Below are positions 57,704 to 64,000 of a stretch of DNA of 64,000 nt, in pieces (the stretch's first letter is position 1; each line of letters opens with the position of its first letter). The DNA is from Mannheimia bovis (GTDB lineage: Bacteria; Pseudomonadota; Gammaproteobacteria; Enterobacterales; Pasteurellaceae), in the NCBI RefSeq assembly GCF_014541205.1, contig NZ_CP061280.1, forward strand, positions 1,752,798-1,816,797, given 5' to 3'. The notes under the pieces are model-generated. The model was not told the DNA's origin and did no database searches. It saw only the letters and a list, made by a program, of their open reading frames with translations. The position numbers and the translations under genes were made by a program.

Positions 57704-59182
57704 ATGAAAATTTTTTCAAAAACATTACTTGCATCATTAGTTACACTTTGTTCAGCAGGTGCTGCTCACGCAGCTGCTTTCCAATTAGCTGAAGTTTCAA
57801 CATCCGGTTTAGGTAGAGCTTACGCAGGTGATGCTGCTGTAGCGGATAACGCTTCTGTCGTTGCAACCAATCCTGCCTTAATGACATTATTCAAAAAAAC
57901 TGAAATTTCTGCCGGTGGTATTTTGGTTGATGCTGATGTAAATATTGAAGGAAAACTTAACGCTACAGGTACAGATGCCTCACATAAAAATGTTATTCCT
58001 ACCGCTATTGTTCCAAATGCTTACATTGTTTCACCTATCAATGATCGTCTTTCTCTTGGTGGTGGCGTAAATGTAAATTATGGTTTGAAATCTGAATTTG
58101 ACCCTAACTATTCTGCCGGTTTCTTAGGTGGTCGCACATCATTAAGTGCTGTGAATGTTAATTTTAGTGCCGCTTATGATTTAGGTTATGGTTTTGTATT
58201 AGGTGCAGGTTTGAATGCAGTACACGCAAAAGCAGAATTAGAACGTTTCTTAGGTGCCGGTGCGGCACGTTTTGCTCCAGCTAAACAATTTTTGGGAGAC
58301 AAGAAAGTACAAGTACAAAGTGCAATTCAAGGCTTAAAAGCTCTTGAGGCAGGTATTGCAGCAGGTAATACCGCTCTTGAAGCTCAAAAAACACAAGTAT
58401 TAGCTCAAGTAAACGGTTTATTAAAATCTCAAAATTTAAACCAAACCATCACGAATTCTGCTCAATTAGAACGTTTGGTTAATGGCATTCAAAATACCAA
58501 TGCAAGTTCAACAATCCATAAACTTAAAGGCGATAAATGGGCATTGGGTTGGAATGTTGGCTTGGTTTATAATATCAATGAAAGAAACCGTTTAGGTTTT
58601 GCTTACCACTCTGAAGTTGATCTTAAATTTAAAGGTAAATATTCTAATACCGTTCCTGTAGTTATTCCTAAGATGGTAGATACCATTACCAGCGGTGCAG
58701 AGATTGATGGTACACTAAGATTACGCCTACCGGCATTCTGGGAAGTGTCAGGTTACCACAAACTAACCGATAAACTTGCGGCACAGTACAGCTACAAACG
58801 TACCGACTGGAGCAAATTCAACAGTCTAGATGCTTATGATATGCAAGGTAATCGCCTATTGCACAAAACAGAGAACTTCAACGATTCACAACGTTTAGCA
58901 TTAGGTTTATCTTATGATGTAAATGAAATGCTAACATTGCGTACAGGTGTCGCATTTGATGAAAGTGCAAGTGTAACTCACCCATCAATCTCTATTCCAG
59001 ACACAGATCGTGCTTGGTATTCTTTAGGTGCTACCGTGCGTTTCACACCTAATTTATCTGCAGATGTTGGTTATTCACACCTTCGTGGTAGTCACTTAAC
59101 ATTTAGCGAAGATGGTTTAGCTACATTTAAAAGCAAAGCTCGTGCAAACCTTTACGGCTTAAACCTAAACTATAAATTCTAA
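57704..59182 (+). CDS. fadL: FadL/OmpP1-family outer-membrane transporter
   Basis: This is an outer-membrane barrel for long-chain fatty acids and other hydrophobic compounds. The ATG at 57704 gives MKIFSKTLLASLVTLCSAGA, a signal peptide cut near AHAAA; an earlier frame from 57611 overlaps the promoter. The 492-residue precursor has the FadL hatch start AFQLAEVSTSGLGRAYAGDA and NPALMTLF, and ends with aromatic YGLNLNYKF. An insert of about 80 residues near 190-270 (AIQGLKALEAGIAAGNTALE, AQVNGLLKSQNLNQTI) looks helical and makes it longer than usual. Confidence 0.92.
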   Translation: MKIFSKTLLASLVTLCSAGAAHAAAFQLAEVSTSGLGRAYAGDAAVADNASVVATNPALMTLFKKTEISAGGILVDADVNIEGKLNATGTDASHKNVIPTAIVPNAYIVSPINDRLSLGGGVNVNYGLKSEFDPNYSAGFLGGRTSLSAVNVNFSAAYDLGYGFVLGAGLNAVHAKAELERFLGAGAARFAPAKQFLGDKKVQVQSAIQGLKALEAGIAAGNTALEAQKTQVLAQVNGLLKSQNLNQTITNSAQLERLVNGIQNTNASSTIHKLKGDKWALGWNVGLVYNINERNRLGFAYHSEVDLKFKGKYSNTVPVVIPKMVDTITSGAEIDGTLRLRLPAFWEVSGYHKLTDKLAAQYSYKRTDWSKFNSLDAYDMQGNRLLHKTENFNDSQRLALGLSYDVNEMLTLRTGVAFDESASVTHPSISIPDTDRAWYSLGATVRFTPNLSADVGYSHLRGSHLTFSEDGLATFKSKARANLYGLNLNYKF

Positions 59183-59200
59183 TTTAATGAATTAATGTGA

Positions 59201-59236
59201 AAAGAGGTGTAAACTAAATTACACCTCTTTTTTATT
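59201..59236 (+). terminator. Terminator after the FadL-type gene
   Basis: AAAGAGGTGTAA (59201-59212) and TTACACCTCTTT (59219-59230) form a 12-bp stem with a 6-base loop, followed by TTTATT. The ogt start lies 12 bp further on. Confidence 0.92.
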
Positions 59237-59247
59237 ATCGATACAAA

Positions 59248-59802
59248 ATGAAATCACAAATTTACTACGATTATTATCAAAGCCCTGTGGGTAGATTGCT
59301 TTTACTCGCCCAAAGCGAAGGCTTAGTTTATATTGAATTTGAACAAGAGCAACGCACAACTTCTGTTGAACAATTTACAAAAGCGAACTCTACAAGCGGT
59401 GCAATTTTAGAAATTTTTTGCAAAACAAAAGAGATTTTAGACCGCTATTTCGCAGGGGAAAAAATCCCTTTTCAACAGTTAGATTTTCTTGCTCCACAAG
59501 GCACGGAATTTCAACAATCTGTGTGGGAAATTTTGCGTGAAATTCCTTACGGTGAAACCACAACCTACGGTGAAATTGCCCAAAAATTAGGTAAACCGAA
59601 TGCAATGCGAGCTGTTGGCGGAGCAGTTGGACGAAACCCAATTTCGATTTTAGTGCCTTGCCACCGTGTATTAGGAAAAAATGAAGCATTAACAGGTTTT
59701 GGTGGTGGCTTGCCAAATAAACGTTTTCTACTGCAATTGGAAGGCATAGCCTATCAAGATAAAGGAATTGAATTTGTTAATCCGAAAATAAAGAAATGGT
59801 AG
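59248..59802 (+). CDS. ogt: Methylated-DNA-protein-cysteine methyltransferase
   Basis: Ogt repairs O6-alkylguanine by moving the alkyl group to its own cysteine. The 184-residue protein has the active site LVPCHRVLGKN (Cys in PCHR), the helix-turn-helix GETTTYGEIAQKLGKPNAMR and FGGGLPNKRFLLQLEG. The N-terminal domain begins MKSQIYYDYYQSPVGRLLLL. It is the short Ogt/YbaZ-type protein with no Ada regulatory domain. It converges on arcB with only 13 bp between stops. Confidence 0.95.
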   Translation: MKSQIYYDYYQSPVGRLLLLAQSEGLVYIEFEQEQRTTSVEQFTKANSTSGAILEIFCKTKEILDRYFAGEKIPFQQLDFLAPQGTEFQQSVWEILREIPYGETTTYGEIAQKLGKPNAMRAVGGAVGRNPISILVPCHRVLGKNEALTGFGGGLPNKRFLLQLEGIAYQDKGIEFVNPKIKKW

Positions 59803-59803
59803 C

Positions 59804-59830
59804 GTAGGGACGCACTTAGTGCCCCCCTAC
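59804..59830. repeat. Palindrome overlapping the arcB stop codon
   Basis: GTAGGG (59804-59809) pairs with CCCTAC (59825-59830), and GCAC (59812-59815) with GTGC (59819-59822), leaving loop TTA. The loop is the arcB stop codon on the minus strand, so the palindrome encodes the last residues (YVGGH). It may act as terminator for both converging genes. Confidence 0.6.
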
Positions 59831-61657
59831 ATATTCCTTAGCTAATCGTAAATCTGTCTGCCATTTTGAATGAATAATTTTTACCCATTGTGCAATATTT
59901 TGCTCCCACTGCACGCCATTATCTGATTGAGCAAGTTGAGCAATTTGTTGTAGCTGGTGTAACCCAACCGATGCTAACGCTCCTTTGATTTTATGAGCTT
60001 CTTCCACTATTAATTTACGGTTTTCGGGAGAGTTTATTATTTGCCAATCGGTTAAATAATGTTGTAAATTTTCTAAATAAGTTGGCATTAAGTCTGCAAA
60101 TAAATCCATATTGGCAAGGACATTCTCTTTCCCCATTACTTCAATTAATTCATTGAGTATTGTGAGGTTATAAGGTAAATCATCAGAATTATTAGCTACA
60201 AGCGGTTGTTTTTGTTCATTTTTTTGTAAAAAGTCATTGTCAAAATAGTGATTTAGACAATTCACTAAGGCTTCTAAAGAAAGCGGCTTGCGAAGTACAT
60301 CGTCCATACCCTGTGCTTGGTAATCCTTTTGGCTTTGAATGACATTCGCCGTTAAAGCGATAAGTAGCGGTAAATAGTCAATTTCCTCGTTTTCATAGCG
60401 GTTTCTTAGCGTTTGTGCAATATCAAAACCTGTCATATCAGGCAATTGAATATCTAACAAAATTAAGTCGTAGCTATTTTGATTAAAGCATCTAAATGCT
60501 TCTTCTCCCGTCATTGCGACATCAACCTCGCAACCGACTTTTTCTAACATCGCTTGAGCCACTACCACATTCATTTCAATATCTTCAACTAAAAGCACTT
60601 TTAATCCGTGCTTTTGAATGTCTAATTCAGGTTTGGTTTCTGTACTTTCTGCGTGAATGGTGAGAGTGAAGGTTGAGCCTTGATTTTCTTGGCTTCTCAC
60701 CGTTAAATCGCCGCCCATCAGTTTCGCAATACGTTTTGAGACGGATAAACCAATGCCGCTCCCTTGTGCTTTTTTCTCTTTTGAGTTTTCGGCTTGGTAG
60801 AACATATCGAAAATTTTGCGTTGATCTTTTTCGGGAATACCAATACCCGAGTCCGCCACACTAAAACTAAATTGCTCTTTCTCTAATTGGCAAATTTCCA
60901 GCAAAATTTGACCGCTTGTTGGGGTAAACTTCACTGCATTGCTGATTAAATTCCATAAAATTTGGCTTAGACGTGCATAGTCTGTATAAATATATTTAGG
61001 TAAATTCGGTGGATATGTTAATTTAAAATCAATATTTTTATTGCCTGCCATAAAGTTGCCGAAATTGGCGATATCTTGAAGTAATTGCTCAAATTCAACC
61101 TCTTTTCTAAACAACTCAATGCGGCTACTGTCAATTTTTTCTAAGTCGATAATATCGCCAAAAATATGAGCCAATGCCGTTGCACTCATATTGATGGTTT
61201 TGAGATATTCTTGCTGCTTTTCGCTTTGTTGTTCATCAAGCAAAATTTGGCTTAAGCCGATAATTCCATTCAGCGGCGTGCGTAATTCGTGGCTAATAGT
61301 TGCCATTAAGATCGTTTTATCACGGTTGTTTTTCTCTAATTTAGCGTGGAGATAAGCATCTTGCTCTCGAAGCTCTTCCAGATCTTTTACTGCTTTTTCT
61401 AAGCGTAAACGAGAACGCTCCAACTTTTCGACTAAAAGTGTAAAAAAGTAGAGCACAAAAGGGGCAGAAATTAAGCCAAATGCGATGGAACGTAAGATAT
61501 CCACCACAACTACTCTGCCTATAAATAGATAGGTTAATCCACTTTGAATTAAAATTGCGGAAACAGCGACCACAAAAAAACCGAGTAAAGAGGCTCTTAA
61601 TCGCCCTAGTCTTAATACCCAATTTACATATTTTTGACTAAATTTTTTAACTTGCAT
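59816..61657 (-). CDS. arcB: Anoxic redox sensor kinase ArcB (hybrid, no PAS domain)
   Basis: ArcB senses quinone redox state and phosphorylates ArcA. I chose ATG 61657 (MQVKKFSQKYVNWVLRLGRL); the longer frame needs a TTG. The 613-residue protein has two membrane helices (about 22-75), a short coiled coil, then directly the kinase: His123 in ATISHELRTPLNG, NLISNAVKFT, DSGIGIP and GSGIGLSVSKRIA. A receiver domain (about 355-480, Asp in LILLDIQLPD) and an HPt domain (His in EEAHKIKGALASVG) follow. The PAS linker domain of E. coli ArcB is absent, as in other Pasteurellaceae. Confidence 0.94.
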   Translation of the reverse strand: MQVKKFSQKYVNWVLRLGRLRASLLGFFVVAVSAILIQSGLTYLFIGRVVVVDILRSIAFGLISAPFVLYFFTLLVEKLERSRLRLEKAVKDLEELREQDAYLHAKLEKNNRDKTILMATISHELRTPLNGIIGLSQILLDEQQSEKQQEYLKTINMSATALAHIFGDIIDLEKIDSSRIELFRKEVEFEQLLQDIANFGNFMAGNKNIDFKLTYPPNLPKYIYTDYARLSQILWNLISNAVKFTPTSGQILLEICQLEKEQFSFSVADSGIGIPEKDQRKIFDMFYQAENSKEKKAQGSGIGLSVSKRIAKLMGGDLTVRSQENQGSTFTLTIHAESTETKPELDIQKHGLKVLLVEDIEMNVVVAQAMLEKVGCEVDVAMTGEEAFRCFNQNSYDLILLDIQLPDMTGFDIAQTLRNRYENEEIDYLPLLIALTANVIQSQKDYQAQGMDDVLRKPLSLEALVNCLNHYFDNDFLQKNEQKQPLVANNSDDLPYNLTILNELIEVMGKENVLANMDLFADLMPTYLENLQHYLTDWQIINSPENRKLIVEEAHKIKGALASVGLHQLQQIAQLAQSDNGVQWEQNIAQWVKIIHSKWQTDLRLAKEYVGGH

Positions 61658-61675
61658 AATCTTCAATCCATAAAA

Positions 61676-61700
61676 AAGCAGATCTTTCGATCTGCTTATT
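61676..61700 (-). terminator. Terminator of the esterase gene
   Basis: AAGCAGATC (61676-61684) and GATCTGCTT (61689-61697) form a 9-bp stem with a 4-base loop. On the minus strand TTTTTT follows immediately. It separates the esterase gene from arcB. Confidence 0.88.
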
Positions 61701-61712
61701 CTACTCTATTTT

Positions 61713-63272
61713 TTATGGTTTGCCTTTGACGATTTCATCAACCCATTGGAATAGCTCTTCTAAGTCATAATCGCCTGAATGTGGCACACCCCACGGGGTT
61801 TCATAGTTCACGTTTTTACCTGCCATTTGTAGTTTAATCGCTAGAATAGCTGAAATGGCGAGAGAGGTATCACGATCCGCCGTACCCACTCGAATTCGCC
61901 AATGCTCTGCCGCATTTGGATTATCCAAATAATACATTGGGTTCATTCGTTTCACTATTTGCGGATCGGCTAAGTTGATGCTCTGATTTGATGAACGTTC
62001 TGCACTATAAAGCGTGAAATGGCGATTGTTTTCTGTTACTGTACCAAATAAATTATTTTCTCCAGAAGTCGCATTCAACGCATCAAACGCAGGTGGTGAT
62101 TTCATTCGTTTATCTGAAAACACATAGCCGAACCAATCTACATTGCTGATTTTACCCTTTTCAAAAGATAACCAGCTAATTTCTTGAAAGGATTTTTGTT
62201 CCTCACTATTTTCCGCTAATTGACCATAGGCTTTATTTGCAGAATGCTTAATAACATTGGCTAGATAATCTTTAAAAGAACCGTTACCTTTTGGATCAAG
62301 GGTTAATGAATTACCTGCTTCATCTATCAAATTTAAGCTGTTTAGATAGATTGGGAAACGTTCAGCCAATTCGTTGGAGAGCTTAATTTCAGCCTCATTT
62401 AACGCTCCTTCAATTTTAGGTTTTGGTTTTGAGCGGTCATTAAATTCTTGAGCATTCAATTTACTCATATCAATACGGCTAAATTCATTCACGCCATTAA
62501 ATTGCCACTCATACGCTATGTCTGCATTTTCAAGATTAGTAATAGGTGCATAAGCCGAAACAGCAAAGATCTTATCACTTGCTTTTAATGCTCCAATTTC
62601 ATTGAAATAAGGCTCATAATCAAAATGATCGGCTGAAGCCCCTAACAAGGCAGATAACGCCCCTCCCGCACTGGTACCGTTTGCGATAATTTTATTGGCA
62701 TCACCCGGCATTTTTTCATCATTAGCGTGGAGATAACGCACTGCTGATTTTAAATCGATAATTGCAGCCGGAGCTTTACCGATAAATTTTCCGTCTTTTT
62801 GTAGCGTACGCCCACGAGCCCCAACACTTGCCACCACATAGCCTTTTGATAAAGCAACTAAAATTGAACTTGGTGAACCATCACGCCCTTTTTTATCATA
62901 GTCTGCAGCTTTAGCAGGCATATAACCACCTATCGAGTTTGACAAGAAAATCGGTGCGGTATCTGCTTTATAACCATTAATTTCACCTTCATTATAATAG
63001 GCTTCAGGCACATAAAGATTGATAGTTTGATATTCAGGATCAATCGGATTGTTCACATAGACAATTCGCTCCAAAGCACGGAATTGGATTTTCTCACCAT
63101 TCACTTCTGCTTCAATAGAACGAGCGTTTTGGTTGCTAAAGGTTAAATCATAACCTGAGTTGGTTTTGTTAAAGAAAGGAGCAGGATCTGATGATTTTTC
63201 TGTGGTATTTGCAAATGTTTGAGATGCAAAAATGCTAGAGATAACAAATACAGATAAGGCTTTCAGTTTCAT
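61713..63272 (-). CDS. Exported tannase-like esterase (subtype B tannase family)
   Basis: The 519-residue product has a signal peptide (MKLKALSVFVISSIFASQTF, cut near ANTTE) and an alpha/beta-hydrolase fold. The nucleophile elbow is NGTSAGGALSALLGASADHF near residues 195-214. Other family-like segments are YVNNPIDPEYQTINLYVPEA, VGARGRTLQ, and a C-terminal GVPHSGDYDLEELFQWVDE holding the probable catalytic histidine. IRVGTADRDTSLAISAILA probably supplies the acid. The family name suggests a gallate-ester substrate, but the real substrate is unknown; another carboxylic ester is possible. It is monocistronic. Confidence 0.82.
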   Translation of the reverse strand: MKLKALSVFVISSIFASQTFANTTEKSSDPAPFFNKTNSGYDLTFSNQNARSIEAEVNGEKIQFRALERIVYVNNPIDPEYQTINLYVPEAYYNEGEINGYKADTAPIFLSNSIGGYMPAKAADYDKKGRDGSPSSILVALSKGYVVASVGARGRTLQKDGKFIGKAPAAIIDLKSAVRYLHANDEKMPGDANKIIANGTSAGGALSALLGASADHFDYEPYFNEIGALKASDKIFAVSAYAPITNLENADIAYEWQFNGVNEFSRIDMSKLNAQEFNDRSKPKPKIEGALNEAEIKLSNELAERFPIYLNSLNLIDEAGNSLTLDPKGNGSFKDYLANVIKHSANKAYGQLAENSEEQKSFQEISWLSFEKGKISNVDWFGYVFSDKRMKSPPAFDALNATSGENNLFGTVTENNRHFTLYSAERSSNQSINLADPQIVKRMNPMYYLDNPNAAEHWRIRVGTADRDTSLAISAILAIKLQMAGKNVNYETPWGVPHSGDYDLEELFQWVDEIVKGKP

Positions 63273-63308
63273 TCTTTTTCTCTTTTGAAATATATGTCTA
63301 TAAGACTT

Positions 63309-63345
63309 ACAAGCGGTTAAATTTGTTCAAAATTTTACACTATTT
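63309..63345 (+). repeat. USS upstream of the esterase gene
   Basis: An exact core ACAAGCGGT (63309-63317) is followed by TAAATTTGTTCAAAATTTTA, matching the long USS tail. It lies about 35 bp before the esterase start on the opposite strand. Confidence 0.8.
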
Positions 63346-63359
63346 TGAGATAAAATTAA

Positions 63360-63391
63360 GGGCGAACCGATGTTCGCCCCAAAATAAAAAA
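63360..63391 (-). terminator. GGGCGAAC hairpin after the EamA gene
   Basis: GGGCGAAC (63360-63367) and GTTCGCCC (63372-63379) form an 8-bp stem with loop CGAT. On the minus strand the tail TTAATTTT is moderately T-rich. It closely follows the EamA stop. Confidence 0.75.
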
Positions 63392-64000
63392 TTACCGCCA
63401 ATAAAACAAGCAAATAATCGCCACAATTGCAATCGCCACGCCTAAATAATTGACACGGTGGATTTTTTCTTTAAAGAAGAATGCCCCCACGAAAGTACCG
63501 AGACAGATAACCCCTAAGTTCATTCCCGTGAAGACCAGCGTTGGGTCGTCTTTCATTGCTTGGTGGGCTTGAATGTAGAATAAAATATTACCGAAATTCA
63601 GCACACCTAATAATAAGCCGGTTAAAACGCTGGGAACGTGCCATTGGGTGCGTTTTAGCAGTAAGTAGATAAACATAAAACAGCCGGCACCGATAAAGGC
63701 AATAGCAAGTGTAACCGGGAACGCTGAGCCGGATTTTGCGATTTGTTTAAATAAAATATCGTTCACGCCATAGCCGATCCAAACCAAGGCAAGGCTGATA
63801 ATCGCAATTTTGCCCCCTTTTTCCATGCCTTGATTGCCTTTCCACAGTAAGCAGCCTAACGCCACAAACGCAAGCAGAAGTGCGATTAATTTATTATTGG
63901 TTACTTGCTCGCCAAAAATGGTGAACGCTGCCAAAATCGGCAGAAATAGCGATAAACGCTGTGCCGCATCGGTGCGAATAATGCCGGCAAATTCTAGTGC
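63392..64000 (-). CDS. EamA/DMT-superfamily transporter, C-terminal part
   Basis: The frame is open to the window edge; the last 202 codons are visible. They start ALEFAGIIRTDAAQRLSLFL at the edge, and no true start is in the window; the Met-less TTG near 63934 is internal. About six membrane helices are visible (LIALLLAFVALGCLLWKG, IAIISLALVWIGYGVNDILF, VTLAIAFIGAGCFMFIYLLL, and a final GVAIAIVAIICLFYWR). FTGMNLGVICLGTFVGAFFF and KEKIHRVNYLGVAI are typical of the second EamA repeat. Substrate cannot be inferred. Confidence 0.88.
   Translation of the reverse strand, partial: ALEFAGIIRTDAAQRLSLFLPILAAFTIFGEQVTNNKLIALLLAFVALGCLLWKGNQGMEKGGKIAIISLALVWIGYGVNDILFKQIAKSGSAFPVTLAIAFIGAGCFMFIYLLLKRTQWHVPSVLTGLLLGVLNFGNILFYIQAHQAMKDDPTLVFTGMNLGVICLGTFVGAFFFKEKIHRVNYLGVAIAIVAIICLFYWR

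Overview
The window is a stretch of conserved chromosome from a gammaproteobacterium of the family Pasteurellaceae. Two things point there. The 9-mer ACAAGCGGT, or its complement, occurs about 30 times by eye; this is the core of the 'Apl-type' DNA uptake signal sequence (USS) of the Actinobacillus pleuropneumoniae / Mannheimia / Haemophilus ducreyi branch. The gene content and order also fit: pilABCD, an ArcB without a PAS domain, and pstSCAB-phoBR without phoU. A Mannheimia- or Actinobacillus-like species is my best inference; the species is not proven. I see no prophage, insertion sequence, CRISPR array, rRNA or tRNA.

Layout. 1-8.1 kb: 5' part of rng, then uvrA and ssb divergent across an SOS box, a YtfL/PaeA-type membrane protein, a decayed bioB, and pckA. 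8.4-10.9 kb: ftsB-ispD-ispF, a region dense in hairpins, the 4.5S RNA gene (ffs) and gloB. 10.9-16.7 kb: the phosphate operon pstSCAB-phoBR on the minus strand behind a clear PHO box. 16.8-25.4 kb: the envelope cluster uppS-cdsA-rseP-bamA-skp-lpxD-fabZ-lpxA, closed by a terminator with no lpxB behind it. 25.4-30.9 kb: mnmC, an unlisted 26-residue membrane ORF with its own signals, trpCF, yqcC-truC, a YoaH-family gene and an unknown exported protein. 30.9-40.5 kb: a CYTH protein, ycjX, smpB, serS, leuS-lptE-holA, and yacG-coaE. 40.5-44.2 kb: type IV pilus/competence operon pilABCD, with a candidate CRP-S (Sxy-dependent) site. 44.4-50.6 kb: radA, a short YgjV-like gene, folA, proB, a TSUP permease, nth and cca. 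50.6-57.4 kb: the isc iron-sulfur operon iscR-S-U-A-hscB-hscA-fdx-iscX, carrying two extra genes: a DUF2625 gene between hscB and hscA, and an unknown acidic protein between hscA and fdx. 57.7-64 kb: a FadL/OmpP1 porin, ogt, arcB, an exported tannase-like esterase and a partial EamA transporter.

How the parts connect. Natural transformation links several regions: the USS repeats, the pilABCD machine, ssb and the two candidate CRP-S sites. The USS also shapes proteins. In one orientation it encodes a Thr-Ala-Cys tripeptide in LpxD, MnmC, TrpCF, PilB and CoaE, and a degenerate USS encodes the first ten residues of the pilin leader. The envelope cluster supplies isoprenoid (IspD, IspF, UppS), phospholipid (CdsA), lipid A (LpxD, LpxA) and outer-membrane assembly (BamA, Skp, LptE) functions. 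No large undescribed system is evident. The most notable items are small: the 26-residue ORF, the two extra isc genes, a 104-bp dyad between iscS and iscU, the internally deleted bioB, and the regulatory sites.
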